A stretch of DNA of 64,000 nt. Origin: Bacteroidota bacterium (GTDB lineage Bacteria; Bacteroidota; Bacteroidia; Cytophagales; Cyclobacteriaceae). The stretch spans positions 1 to 64,000 of the forward strand of contig JAEYXN010000314.1 of NCBI GenBank assembly GCA_023431285.1. The letters are read 5' to 3'. Below are positions 43,297 through 52,431 of the stretch, piece by piece (position 1 is the first letter of the stretch; each line of letters starts with the position of its first letter). The translations under genes and the position numbers were made by a program. Under the pieces are notes generated by a model, which saw only the letters and a list, made by a program, of their open reading frames with translations, did no database searches and had not been told where the DNA came from.

Positions 43297-45732
43297 ATGC
43301 GGCTAAAAACCCCCCGTCCGAAACCTCAGGCGCTTATCCTGATCGTTAGTATTCTATTACTTTCTGCAACCTCCTCCCTTGCCCAATCGCGTATAGCGGG
43401 GACCGTTATAGATTCCCTGACCTCAAAACCACTTCCCTATGCGACGGTCAGTATTTATTCAGCTGCAGCTAAACAACTGATTACTGGTAATGTCTCCGAT
43501 GACGCAGGGAAGTTCAGCATCGAAGTTGATCCTGGACAGTACTACGCGGAGATCACGTTCATAGGTTACACTGCCCATCGCACCAAAAGCATTACAGTGA
43601 CCGCTAACGAGACCGTTACACTGGGCAATGTCTCAATCTCACCAACCGAGAAAGTTCTGCAGGAAGTAACTGTCCAGGCTGAGAAGAGCTCGATGGAGCT
43701 GCTTCTTGACAGGAAAGTATTTAATGTTGGCAAAGACCTTGCGAATAGTGGAGGCACCGCATCGGATGTTTTGATGAACATCCCTTCAGTAGCAGTAGAT
43801 CCGGAGGGAAATATCAGGCTTAGGGGAAGTGAGAACGTCCGCATTCTTATTGATGGAAAACCATCAGGGCTGGTGAGCTTCCGTGGTGGTAGTGGACTCC
43901 AACAACTTCAGGCAAGCATGATCGAACGTGTTGAAGTCATTACCAACCCTTCTGCGCGATATGAAGCAGAAGGACTTGGAGGAATCATAAACATAATTCT
44001 CAAGAAGGAACAGAGTCAGGGATTCAACGGATCCATTGACGCAATAGTGGGCAACCCGGACAACTTTGGTTTGGCTGCCAATATCAATTACCGTCATAAG
44101 AAGATAAACTTCTTTATCAATTATGGATTCGCATACCGTAAGCAGATCGGAACAAGCTCACTTCATCAGGAAGTCTATACAGGGAATGAAACCGCTATCC
44201 TCGATCAGTCGAACCGCTTCATTTATGAAATGCTCAACAATAACATTCGCGGAGGCATTGATCTTTTCCTGGGAGACAACAGTATCCTGACCGGCTCATA
44301 CCTCTACCGCGGATTGCGCGGGATCCGTCATTCGACATTGCGATATCGGGATTTCCTGAACAGCACGGCAAACCCTATTGGGAACAGCAGGCGTACCCAG
44401 GACGAAGAAGAAGATGAACCCAACTCCGAATATTCATTGATCTACAAACGGACCTTCGAAGGAAAGGGACACGAACTTATTGCTGAAGCGAAGTTTCTTG
44501 ACAATCGCGAGACGTCGGACCAGGACTTTAATGAGTTTCAGTATGAGAATGACGGCACCGAGATCATACAGGACCGACTGTTCCAAAAGTCTATCAACAT
44601 TGAAAGTGAGAAGCAGTACCTTGTTCAGTTGGACTATACCAGGCCCTTTGCTCAATCCGGAAAGATGGAAGCTGGACTTCGATCCAGTCTGCGGGAGATG
44701 GCCAATGATTTCTGGGTCCGCCAGCTGGATGAAGATGGAAACTATTTTGTTGTCAACGGACTGGATAATGTCTTCTATTACGATGAACGTATAACGGCAG
44801 CGTATGCTATCCTCGGGAATAAGACGGGGCGTTTCTCTTATCAGGCGGGACTTCGCAGCGAGTGGACAGACATTGAAACAGTTCTTGAAGAAACAAATGA
44901 GACGAACCCTAGAGATTATTACAATCTGTTTCCGAGTGCTCACCTTACTTACGACATCGGGCATGAGAACAGTGTCCAGGTGAGTTACAGCAGGAGGATC
45001 CGCAGGCCGACCTATAATGATCTGAGTCCTTTCGTTACGTTCTCCGACAGACGCAACTACTTTGCAGGAAACCCAAACCTCGATCCCGAGTTCAGCGACG
45101 TTTATGAGATCGGTTTTATCAGAAACTTTCAACTGGGATCATTTTCTTCGTCGGTGTACAACCGCCGCACTGTTGATCGAATTGAGCGGATCAGAACAGT
45201 AGACGAAGAAGGGATAGCCACTACGTTACCGCAGAACCTCCTTTCAGAAACGGCCTATGGAGTGGAGTTCAGCACGACGCTGGATATTACAAAGTGGTGG
45301 AAATGGGACGCCAACTTTAACTTCTTTCACGCTGATATCAATGGATCAAACATCGTGGATGACTATCAGAACACCACCTATAGTTGGTTTGCACGTCAGA
45401 CGTCGAAGTTCTCTTTGCCACAAGGTATTGAGCTGCAACTGCGCACAAATTATGAGGCACCTCAGAAAACAGTTCAGGGACGTCGCAAGGCACTTTACTA
45501 TGCTGACTTCTCAGCCAGCAAGGATGTGCTGAAAGGAAGGGGAACGGTCAACCTCAACATCATGGACCTGTTTAATTCCCGGCGGATGCGAATGATCTCG
45601 GAAGGCGAAATATTCTACTCAGAGCTTCAGAATCAATTCAGAAAGCGACAGGTGAATCTGACCTTCAGCTACAGGATCAACCGTGCTAAGGCGGTGAGAA
45701 AACAACAGCGTGAAGCCACACTGGAGGAGTAA
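43297..45732 (+). CDS. outer-membrane TonB-dependent-receptor-like protein (OMP_b-brl_3 type)
   Basis: 811 residues. Signal peptide ending SSLAQ, a CarboxypepD_reg-like domain (about 30-110: RIAGTVIDSLTSKPLPYATV), plug domain with TASDVLMNIPSVAVDPEGNI, IRLRGSENVRILIDGKPSGL and NPSARYEAEGLGGIINIILK, then a long beta-barrel to the C-terminus. There is no SusD partner and no visible TonB box, typical of the outer-membrane beta-barrel family 3, which imports siderophores, peptides or unknown ligands. It stands as a single gene with a weak terminator behind it. Confidence 0.92.
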   Translation: MRLKTPRPKPQALILIVSILLLSATSSLAQSRIAGTVIDSLTSKPLPYATVSIYSAAAKQLITGNVSDDAGKFSIEVDPGQYYAEITFIGYTAHRTKSITVTANETVTLGNVSISPTEKVLQEVTVQAEKSSMELLLDRKVFNVGKDLANSGGTASDVLMNIPSVAVDPEGNIRLRGSENVRILIDGKPSGLVSFRGGSGLQQLQASMIERVEVITNPSARYEAEGLGGIINIILKKEQSQGFNGSIDAIVGNPDNFGLAANINYRHKKINFFINYGFAYRKQIGTSSLHQEVYTGNETAILDQSNRFIYEMLNNNIRGGIDLFLGDNSILTGSYLYRGLRGIRHSTLRYRDFLNSTANPIGNSRRTQDEEEDEPNSEYSLIYKRTFEGKGHELIAEAKFLDNRETSDQDFNEFQYENDGTEIIQDRLFQKSINIESEKQYLVQLDYTRPFAQSGKMEAGLRSSLREMANDFWVRQLDEDGNYFVVNGLDNVFYYDERITAAYAILGNKTGRFSYQAGLRSEWTDIETVLEETNETNPRDYYNLFPSAHLTYDIGHENSVQVSYSRRIRRPTYNDLSPFVTFSDRRNYFAGNPNLDPEFSDVYEIGFIRNFQLGSFSSSVYNRRTVDRIERIRTVDEEGIATTLPQNLLSETAYGVEFSTTLDITKWWKWDANFNFFHADINGSNIVDDYQNTTYSWFARQTSKFSLPQGIELQLRTNYEAPQKTVQGRRKALYYADFSASKDVLKGRGTVNLNIMDLFNSRRMRMISEGEIFYSELQNQFRKRQVNLTFSYRINRAKAVRKQQREATLEE

Positions 45733-45794
45733 CGTGAGATCCCTATCAGAGAAGATCAAAGCAATTTGGTCACATCAAGTCCCGTCAAGAGAAA

Positions 45795-45812
45795 AGGCGG
45801 GTCTCCCCGCCT
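45795..45812 (+). terminator. terminator-like hairpin after the outer-membrane protein gene
   Basis: AGGCGGG (45795-45801) pairs with CCCGCCT (45806-45812) around a TCTC loop; the tail CTTCATCTATCT is only moderately U-rich. Confidence 0.55.
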
Positions 45813-46020
45813 CTTCATCTATCTAACCCAAACAATTTTTCTGATCGCCGTTGCATATCCTGAGGATTTGGAGCTTGGGTCCAGGACGCGCAGTTGAGTT
45901 GCTTTTCGGCTTGCAGACTTTAAGTTGTTTAGTGGTGTATCATTTTAGGTGGACTAGTAAAAGTGTCTTTAAACCGCTCCAGCGCTTGTTAATCCGAAGT
46001 TGTAAGGATTTTCTATAATT

Positions 46021-46034
46021 TGCAACCGATTGCA
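46021..46034. promoter_or_regulatory. LacI-type operator upstream of lacI-1
   Basis: TGCAACCGATTGCA is symmetric around a central CG apart from one position on each side, with the AAnCGnTT core typical of LacI/GalR operators. It ends 22 bp before a TAACTTTG box. A related site, GGCAACCGATTATACC, precedes lacI-2 at 49498. The assignment is by motif and position only. Confidence 0.6.
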
Positions 46035-46056
46035 TTTATTTATTCATTCGAATGCA

Positions 46057-46064
46057 TAACTTTG
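46057..46064 (+). promoter_or_regulatory. -7 box for lacI-1/GH67 operon
   Basis: TAACTTTG matches TAnnTTTG exactly. The operator-like site at 46021-46034 would lie just upstream of or over the -33 region, the expected place for autoregulation. Confidence 0.5.
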
Positions 46065-46136
46065 GCTAGCATACACTGTAATACCCTTTTTAATGGATGC
46101 TACCGATTGTCGGGGAGTATTCAGAAATACTATTGA

Positions 46137-47171
46137 ATGAACGCCAGCCGCGACGTCACTATCTATGATCTTGCGAAAGCCCTGAAGCTTTCTCCTGCAA
46201 CGGTCAGTCGTGGATTGAAAAATCATCCTGCCGTTAAGAAGGTCACGCGCGTTCGGATTCTCGATATGGCGAAGGTGATGGGATATCAGCGAAATCAGTT
46301 CGCCCGAAACCTCCGCGTAAGGCATACCAACACCATCGGCGTGATCGTACCGCGACTCGACAGTTATGTGATGTCAGCCATCATCTCAGGGATGGAAAAA
46401 GTGGCGCAGGCCAGAGGATATAGTCTCCTCATCAGTCAATCACAGGAGTCCGCCGAGAAAGAGCAGTCTAATGTCAGGACTATGTTCAACAGCAGAGTTG
46501 ACGGATTACTTCTATCATTATCCTCCAACACAGAGGATCTATCACATCTGGACGCCTTTTTCCAGAAGCGTATTCCGGTCATCCTGTTTGATCGGGTGGT
46601 CCGGCATCCCCTCTCCACCAGCATTTCTATTGACAATGTCCGGGCAGGATATGATGTCACGCGTCATTTGATTGAGCAAGGCTGTAGTCGTATCGTGCAC
46701 ATTGGCGGAAGCATCAAGAGAGATGTGTACTCAGACCGCCTGGAAGGTTATCGCGCCGCGCTTCAGGAAAGCGGAATGATCATTGATAACTCATTGGTAT
46801 TTCATAATGAATTGAAAGAGGATGACGGAATCAATGTAGCCCGGGCCATATTGGAGCTCGATCCGATGCCGGATGGAATCTTTGCCTCCAACGACACCAC
46901 CGCTGCTGCGTGCATTAAGATTCTCAAAGAAAATGGGTTGAGCATCCCGGGAGATATCGCTGTTGCAGGCTTTAATGAGGATCCTGTATCCCGTGTCATC
47001 GAACCTCAACTCACCACCATTCACTACCCCGGATTGGACATGGGGGAACTGGCAGCGCGAACGATGATAGACGCCATTCGTGGGCAACATTCTGCCAGTT
47101 TGAATAATCTTATTTTGCGTCATCAACTTGTAGTGAGAAATTCAACACTTCGTCATTCAAACCAAAACTGA
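46137..47171 (+). CDS. LacI-family regulator, first gene of the alpha-glucuronidase operon
   Basis: 344 residues. N-terminal HTH and hinge: VTIYDLAKALKLSPATVSRG then the hinge helix region FARNLRVRHTNTIGVIVP; periplasmic-binding-protein-like sensor domain to the end, with DGIFASNDTTAAACIKIL and IAVAGFNEDPVSRVIEPQLT. The next gene (GH67) starts four bases after the stop, so this regulator very probably controls glucuronoxylan use and senses an aldouronic acid or glucuronate. It is a close paralogue of the regulator at 49578. Confidence 0.95.
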   Translation: MNASRDVTIYDLAKALKLSPATVSRGLKNHPAVKKVTRVRILDMAKVMGYQRNQFARNLRVRHTNTIGVIVPRLDSYVMSAIISGMEKVAQARGYSLLISQSQESAEKEQSNVRTMFNSRVDGLLLSLSSNTEDLSHLDAFFQKRIPVILFDRVVRHPLSTSISIDNVRAGYDVTRHLIEQGCSRIVHIGGSIKRDVYSDRLEGYRAALQESGMIIDNSLVFHNELKEDDGINVARAILELDPMPDGIFASNDTTAAACIKILKENGLSIPGDIAVAGFNEDPVSRVIEPQLTTIHYPGLDMGELAARTMIDAIRGQHSASLNNLILRHQLVVRNSTLRHSNQN

Positions 47172-47175
47172 AAAA

Positions 47176-49329
47176 ATGATCAGATCCTTTGTATTACTAG
47201 TTGCTTTATCCCTGTTAACGTGCTTCTCAACGAGAGCAGAAGATGGTTATGAATTGTGGCTCAACTATAAACCTCTTGAAAAGAGTTCGCGGGATGGGTA
47301 CCTGAAACAGCTCAGCGGCGGATGGTATGTAGATCTGAGCAGCCCGACTGGAACAGTGATAAAAGCTGAGCTCACCCGTGCATTCAAAGCAATGTTCAAT
47401 GGGCAAGTCGTGGAACAAAAGAATTCAGGGCTGGCCAACCAGTTGGTCATAGGAACACCGCGGTCATCGTCTCTGACGGCCTTTGCCTCTAAAGTAGAGA
47501 ACGTAAACGACGAAGGGTATGCGATCTTTTTCGCTACCATTAAGAACAAGCGATCTCTCGTCATATTAGGGAAAACCGACGTTGGCGCATTGTATGGAGC
47601 TTTCAATATCCTGAAAGTCTTACAGACCAATCAGAAGATCACCGAAACAACAAGCTCACCTCGCACAAAGGTCCGCATACTTAATCACTGGGATAACCTC
47701 GACCGCACTGTAGAGCGTGGTTATGCAGGTTTTTCCCTATGGGATTGGCACAAGCTTCCCGGTTATCTGGATCCCAGGTACACGGACTACGCAAGGGCCA
47801 ACGCATCCATCGGGATCAATGCTGCAGTGCTGACGAATGTGAATGCAAACTCACTGGTGCTCACTCCTCATTACCTGGAAAAGGTAAAGGCGTTGGCAGA
47901 CGTATTCAGACCCTATGGAATCAAGGTATATCTCACTGCACGTTTCAGCGCACCAATCGAGATAGGGAAATTAAAGACAGCCGATCCGTTGGACCCGCAG
48001 GTGATATCATGGTGGAAAGAAAAGATCAGTGAGATCTACCGGTACGTACCTGACTTCGGAGGATTCACAGTAAAAGCAAATTCGGAAGGTCAGCCAGGAC
48101 CGCAGAATTACAATCGCAACCACGCAGAGGGAGCAAACATGCTTGCCGAGGCGCTCACGCCGCACAACGGTATCGTTATGTGGAGAGCCTTTGTTTACGA
48201 TCACAATGTTCCGGATGACCGGACGAAACAAGCCTACAATGAGTTCAAACCGCTGGATGGAAAGTTTAAGTCTAACGTCATGGTGCAGGTAAAAAATGGT
48301 CCTCTCGACTTCCAGCCGCGTGAGCCATTCCATCCTCTGTTTGGCGCTATGCCATCAACAGCATTGCTTCCCGAGTTTCAACTTACCCAAGAGTATCTTG
48401 GATTTGCGACGCACCTGTTTTACCAGGCTCCACTGTTTAAGGAAACACTGGAATCTGATACCTATGTGAAAGGAAAAGGCTCTACCGTAAGCAAAGTTGT
48501 TGACGGCACGCTTCATGGATACTCATTGACGGGTATGGCAGGTGTTACAAATATCGGCAACGACAGAAACTGGTGTGGTCACCCTATCGCGCAGGCAAAC
48601 TGGTACGCGTTCGGAAGACTGGCCTGGGACCATACGCTAACCTCTGAAGAGATCGCTGAAGAATGGATCCGCATGACACTGGGAAATGACGCTGCAGTGG
48701 TTCGTACCGTCAGAGAGATGATGATCGCCTCTCGTGAAATAACTGTACAATACATGACGCCCCTGGGCCTTCATCATATTATGGGTTGGGATCACCACTA
48801 CGGACCTGCGCCGTGGATCAAGGATCGCCAACGGGCTGACTGGACGTCAGTGTACTATCATCGCGCTGGTGAAGACGGGATTGGGTTTGACCGGACCACG
48901 AGTGGAAGCAATGCGCTGGAACAGTACCACCCTTCAGTCCAGGACATCTTCAAAGATCCCGCGACTTGTCCTGAGTCTTTCCTGCTGTGGTTCCATCATG
49001 TGGAGTGGAACCGGAAAATGAAGTCCGGGCGAAGCTTATGGGATGAGATGTGTCATTCTTATCAGAAAGGTGTCGACTCTGTCGCGTGGCTCGAAAAACA
49101 ATGGCAGTCAATAGGAAAACAAATCGATCCGGAGATCCATGCACATGTAGAGAGCTTATTAAAAATCCAGCATGACGAAGCAAAGTGGTGGAGAGATGCG
49201 TGTCTTTCATACTTCCAGCAATTCTCAAAGCAGCCTATTCCTGCCGGTGTAGATAAACCAGCGAAGTCGGTGGAATACTATGAAAGTCTGCAGTTCCCGT
49301 ATGCTCCGGGAATCAGACCCAGGTGGTGA
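47176..49329 (+). CDS. aguA: GH67 alpha-glucuronidase
   Basis: 717 residues, the family's normal size. Signal peptide (MIRSFVLLVALSLLTCFSTR followed by AEDG), an N-terminal beta-sandwich (about 25-150; ends at GKTDVGALYGAFNILKVLQT), then the TIM barrel: VRILNHWDNLDRTVERGYAG, GINAAVLTNVNANSLVLTP, GGFTVKANSEGQPGPQNYNR (start of the active-site region), VMWRAFVYD, and the C-terminal helical domain with GRLAWDHTLTSEEIAEEW. It removes 4-O-methylglucuronic acid from the non-reducing end of xylo-oligosaccharides, the step after CE15. Co-transcribed with lacI-1; followed by a strong terminator. Confidence 0.95.
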   Translation: MIRSFVLLVALSLLTCFSTRAEDGYELWLNYKPLEKSSRDGYLKQLSGGWYVDLSSPTGTVIKAELTRAFKAMFNGQVVEQKNSGLANQLVIGTPRSSSLTAFASKVENVNDEGYAIFFATIKNKRSLVILGKTDVGALYGAFNILKVLQTNQKITETTSSPRTKVRILNHWDNLDRTVERGYAGFSLWDWHKLPGYLDPRYTDYARANASIGINAAVLTNVNANSLVLTPHYLEKVKALADVFRPYGIKVYLTARFSAPIEIGKLKTADPLDPQVISWWKEKISEIYRYVPDFGGFTVKANSEGQPGPQNYNRNHAEGANMLAEALTPHNGIVMWRAFVYDHNVPDDRTKQAYNEFKPLDGKFKSNVMVQVKNGPLDFQPREPFHPLFGAMPSTALLPEFQLTQEYLGFATHLFYQAPLFKETLESDTYVKGKGSTVSKVVDGTLHGYSLTGMAGVTNIGNDRNWCGHPIAQANWYAFGRLAWDHTLTSEEIAEEWIRMTLGNDAAVVRTVREMMIASREITVQYMTPLGLHHIMGWDHHYGPAPWIKDRQRADWTSVYYHRAGEDGIGFDRTTSGSNALEQYHPSVQDIFKDPATCPESFLLWFHHVEWNRKMKSGRSLWDEMCHSYQKGVDSVAWLEKQWQSIGKQIDPEIHAHVESLLKIQHDEAKWWRDACLSYFQQFSKQPIPAGVDKPAKSVEYYESLQFPYAPGIRPRW

Positions 49330-49336
49330 ACTAATC

Positions 49337-49374
49337 AGCCGGGATCAGCATACTTCTTTATGATGATCCCGGCT
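49337..49374 (+). terminator. terminator after the GH67 gene
   Basis: AGCCGGGATCA (49337-49347) and TGATCCCGGCT (49364-49374) are perfect 11-bp arms, then GTTATTAATATTTTG. Confidence 0.8.
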
Positions 49375-49497
49375 GTTATTAATATTTTGTTCCTTCCTTC
49401 AGTCCCACCACCAACGCTACCGATCCAAAGTGACCATAATGGTTCCATCACAACGACATTTCGTATAAGGCAATTGGGAATTGGTCTCATAGGAACC

Positions 49498-49513
49498 GGC
49501 AACCGATTATACC
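49498..49513. promoter_or_regulatory. LacI-type operator-like site upstream of lacI-2
   Basis: GGCAACCGATTATACC contains the same GCAACCGATT core as the site before lacI-1. A near-consensus -7 box TAATTTCG (49543-49550) follows about 30 bp downstream, then the start at 49578. Confidence 0.5.
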
Positions 49514-49577
49514 TGTATTGTACGGGTAATGCATTAATTTCTTAATTTCGGATTTGCGCTACCACGCTCAGCCTTGT

Positions 49578-50606
49578 ATGGACGAAAGAAAAGAGATTAC
49601 TATTTATGACATCGCTGAAAAGCTCAACCTGTCACCCGCGACTGTCAGCAGGGGTCTGAAGGATCATCCGGCGATAAAGAAAGAAACCAAGAAAAAGATC
49701 AAAGAGGCTGCGGCCAAAATGGGTTATCAGAATAATCTGTTTGCCAGCAATCTTCGCTCCCGCCGCACCAATACCATAGGTGTCATCATCCCGCGACTCA
49801 ACAGTTATTTCATGTCCTCGGTTATATCGGGTATGGAACACGTGGTGAACAGTAAAGGTTACAATCTTATAATCAGTCAGTCGCAGGAAACATTTGAGAA
49901 GGAGGTTGCCAGCGTGACGACCATGTACAATAATCGCGTGGACGGGCTCCTGGTTTCCCTCGCTTTCAGCACTGAAAACATCGATCATTTTGATGCCTTG
50001 TTAAGGAAAAAAATTCCAGTCATCTTCTTCGACAGAGTCTTTGATCATCCTCATTGTACAAATGTGGTCATCGATAATGTCCGTGCCGCCTACGACGCTG
50101 TACATCACCTGATCGACGAGGGATGCAGGCGCATCGTTCACATTGGCGGAAATCTGAAACGAAATGTGTATGCAGACCGTCTGAAGGGATACACGATGGC
50201 CCTTCAGGAGAAAGGTATTCATTATAATGACAAGCTTGTGATCATCAACAATCTCAATGAACAGGGCGGTCTTGACGCAGCACAGAAGATACTTCAAATG
50301 AAGACGAGGCCGGATGGGATCTTTGCGGCTAACGATACATCCGCCGTGGCATGCATGCAAGGCTTGAAGGTAGGTGGTATCCGAATCCCGCAGGACATTG
50401 CAATTGTAGGATTTAACAATGATCCTCTTTCACGCATCATTGAACCCAACCTTACCACAATTAATTATCCGGGATATGAGATGGGAGAGGTCGCTGCTAC
50501 GACATTGATTAATTCCATAAACAACGCCGAGTCCTCCCCTATTACGACACTAGTGTTGCGGCATCAGCTGATCATCAGACAGTCATCCATCCGGAAGAAA
50601 TCGTGA
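49578..50606 (+). CDS. LacI-family regulator, paralogue of lacI-1
   Basis: 342 residues from ATG 49578 (MDERKEITIYDIAEKLNLSP); the frame opens eight codons earlier at a TTG that lies too close to the predicted promoter. HTH ATVSRGLKDHPAIKKETKKK, sensor domain with DGIFAANDTSAVACMQGLKV and IVGFNNDPLSRIIEPNLTTI. Residues identical to lacI-1 run through the whole length (for example the VIIPRLNSYFMSSVISGMEH region), so they arose by duplication. It has its own promoter after the GH67 terminator and probably co-regulates hemicellulose genes. Confidence 0.94.
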   Translation: MDERKEITIYDIAEKLNLSPATVSRGLKDHPAIKKETKKKIKEAAAKMGYQNNLFASNLRSRRTNTIGVIIPRLNSYFMSSVISGMEHVVNSKGYNLIISQSQETFEKEVASVTTMYNNRVDGLLVSLAFSTENIDHFDALLRKKIPVIFFDRVFDHPHCTNVVIDNVRAAYDAVHHLIDEGCRRIVHIGGNLKRNVYADRLKGYTMALQEKGIHYNDKLVIINNLNEQGGLDAAQKILQMKTRPDGIFAANDTSAVACMQGLKVGGIRIPQDIAIVGFNNDPLSRIIEPNLTTINYPGYEMGEVAATTLINSINNAESSPITTLVLRHQLIIRQSSIRKKS

Positions 50607-50617
50607 TGAAAGGGTCA

Positions 50618-50648
50618 TTGCACAAGCCGGGCTTAACCATTACATTTG
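50618..50648 (+). promoter_or_regulatory. Bacteroidota promoter with minimal leader
   Basis: TTG (50618-50620), 20 bp, TACATTTG (50641-50648), then the ATG only four bases later (50653). Both boxes match the consensus well; the transcript is likely leaderless. Confidence 0.55.
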
Positions 50649-50652
50649 ACTT

Positions 50653-50958
50653 ATGATGACTGTGCTGAGGATAATAGGAATCGCTTTCGCGTTAACCATA
50701 ACTGTTCATGCGTATGGCCAGGACGTTACGACGTCGGCAACTGACCATCGGGTGCGGATCGAAAAAACGCGAAGAGTGCACAGCAAAGTCCTGCCGACAG
50801 AGCGGAACGGTCAGTTAATGAAACGCCGTAAGGAGTTCAGTGCATCCGGAAGCTCAAGGGAGGCACGCGTATTCAAGAGGCAGGGTCGTTCCGGTAAACG
50901 CGATGGTAAGACCGGCACAAGGCCATCACGCCATCGCAAAGCACCCGCCGTCAAATAA
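50653..50958 (+). CDS. small exported, strongly basic hypothetical protein
   Basis: 101 residues. Signal peptide (MMTVLRIIGIAFALTITVHA then YGQ, cut about residue 23), the rest very rich in Arg, Lys and Ser with no hydrophobic core (KRRKEFSASGSSREARVFKR). It resembles the 83-residue exported Lys-rich protein at 9135 in style, but not in sequence. No family recognised; likely disordered. Own promoter. Confidence 0.65.
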   Translation: MMTVLRIIGIAFALTITVHAYGQDVTTSATDHRVRIEKTRRVHSKVLPTERNGQLMKRRKEFSASGSSREARVFKRQGRSGKRDGKTGTRPSRHRKAPAVK

Positions 50959-51102
50959 TCAATAGCAGTAACGACGATTGTGTGAGCCACAATCTTCAAC
51001 CTGCTGCGCGTAACGGCTTTTCAATTGATTAAAGATCATAAGAACATTCTATTTGTTGAAAAGAGGCATGCGCATCACGACAGCCAATAAACATTCACAC
51101 CC

Positions 51103-52431
51103 ATGGTAAAACGTTCCTTCATCCTGAGTCTTCTCATTCCTGTGCTGCTCTTCATCGGATGCGACAAAAAATCTGATCGGCCAGACTTTAACCAGTTGGG
51201 TCGTGAATACGTAAAGCTCGGGCTCATTATAGGGCAATATGATCCAGACTTCGTAGATGCTTACTATGGCCCGGATTCTCTTAAGCCCGCCAATGATGTA
51301 AACACGGCAGAATTTCCCCGCGAAGAACTACTGAATAGAACAGCGTCGCTCAAAGATAAAATAGAAAAGATCCCACAGGAGAATCTCAACGACACATTGA
51401 AGATGCGGGCGCAGTGGATGCTCCGACAACTGAAAGCTTTTGAAAGAAGGATAAGAATATTTGCGGGGGACAAGGCGACTTTTGATGAAGAGGCAGCAGA
51501 CCTGTTCGCAACAGAGCCTCCCATATATCCAGAGGAGCATTACAGATCGCTGGTCAACTCACTGGACAGCATTCTCCCTGGCAGGGGTTCGGTCGTTGAG
51601 AGGTATCAGGCATTGTTCGAGAAATTCAATATTCCCCCGTCCAAAGTTGACACCGTTTTTAAGGCGGCTCTCGCCGAAGCAAGAAGAATTACCCAGGAAC
51701 GTTTTGACCTTCCCGGGAGCGAAAGCTTTACCATTGAGTATGTGCGGGACAAAGCGTGGAACGGGTACAACTGGTATCAAGGCAATTACACCAGCCTGAT
51801 CCAGATCAACGTAGACCACCCTATCAACATCGCGAGGGCGATTGATCTTGCCTGTCACGAAGGTTATCCCGGCCATCACGTCTACAATGTATTACTCGAA
51901 AAGAACTTATACCGGGACAAAGGCTGGGTGGAAATCTCAATGTATCCTCTATTCAGTCCGCAGTCGCTCATAGCCGAAGGAAGTGCGAACTATGGAATCG
52001 AAATGGCCTTCCCGGAAAAGAAATTCAAGCAGTTCACTAAAGAAGTCCTTCTTCCACTTGCGGGACTTGACACTTCAAACTTTGAACAGTATTACAAAGC
52101 CAGCATCTTAAGAAAGAAGCTGAACTTCGCCCGCAATGAAATAGCCCGGGGAATCATCAATGGAACAATGACTCCCGACGAGATCACACGATGGCAGGTC
52201 GAGTATCAGTTTGTACCAAAAGAGCGCGTAGCCTCCTCGTTGAAGTTCATCGAAAAGTATCGCAGCTATGTCATTTGCTACAACCATGGCGAAGCTCTGG
52301 TGGAACAATATGTGAAGGCCAACACAACGGCTGGACACTCCGATCAGAGATGGAAGACTTTTGAGTGGCTGCTGAGCAATCCGGTATCACCGCCGGATTT
52401 GGGCGAGGCGCCCGTGGCAGGTAGCAGGTAA
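51103..52431 (+). CDS. lipoprotein metallopeptidase-like (DUF885 type)
   Basis: 442 residues. Lipobox in LLFIGCDKK (Cys about 20). A central HEGYPGHH motif (about 253-260) is the family's zinc-site signature, followed by IAEGSANYGIEMAFPEK with the downstream Glu ligand candidate. DUF885 proteins are gluzincin-like peptidases of the periplasm. The C-terminal residues PVAGSR and the stop codon are encoded by the octamer repeat that begins here (52424 onward), so the original C-terminus may have been altered. Confidence 0.85.
   Translation: MVKRSFILSLLIPVLLFIGCDKKSDRPDFNQLGREYVKLGLIIGQYDPDFVDAYYGPDSLKPANDVNTAEFPREELLNRTASLKDKIEKIPQENLNDTLKMRAQWMLRQLKAFERRIRIFAGDKATFDEEAADLFATEPPIYPEEHYRSLVNSLDSILPGRGSVVERYQALFEKFNIPPSKVDTVFKAALAEARRITQERFDLPGSESFTIEYVRDKAWNGYNWYQGNYTSLIQINVDHPINIARAIDLACHEGYPGHHVYNVLLEKNLYRDKGWVEISMYPLFSPQSLIAEGSANYGIEMAFPEKKFKQFTKEVLLPLAGLDTSNFEQYYKASILRKKLNFARNEIARGIINGTMTPDEITRWQVEYQFVPKERVASSLKFIEKYRSYVICYNHGEALVEQYVKANTTAGHSDQRWKTFEWLLSNPVSPPDLGEAPVAGSR

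Larger units (their letters stand above)
45733..46136. other. intergenic region with terminator, operator and promoter
   Basis: 404 bp. Near its start is a terminator-like hairpin (45795-45812). The last 120 bp carry the LacI-type operator (46021-46034), a palindrome CATTCGAATG (46045-46054) and a -7 box TAACTTTG (46057-46064). Between 45813 and 46020 I see nothing that can be named. Confidence 0.6.

Noticed and set aside
44434..45132. 232-residue minus-strand frame opposite the outer-membrane protein gene
   Set aside because: Antisense shadow of the beta-barrel coding region.
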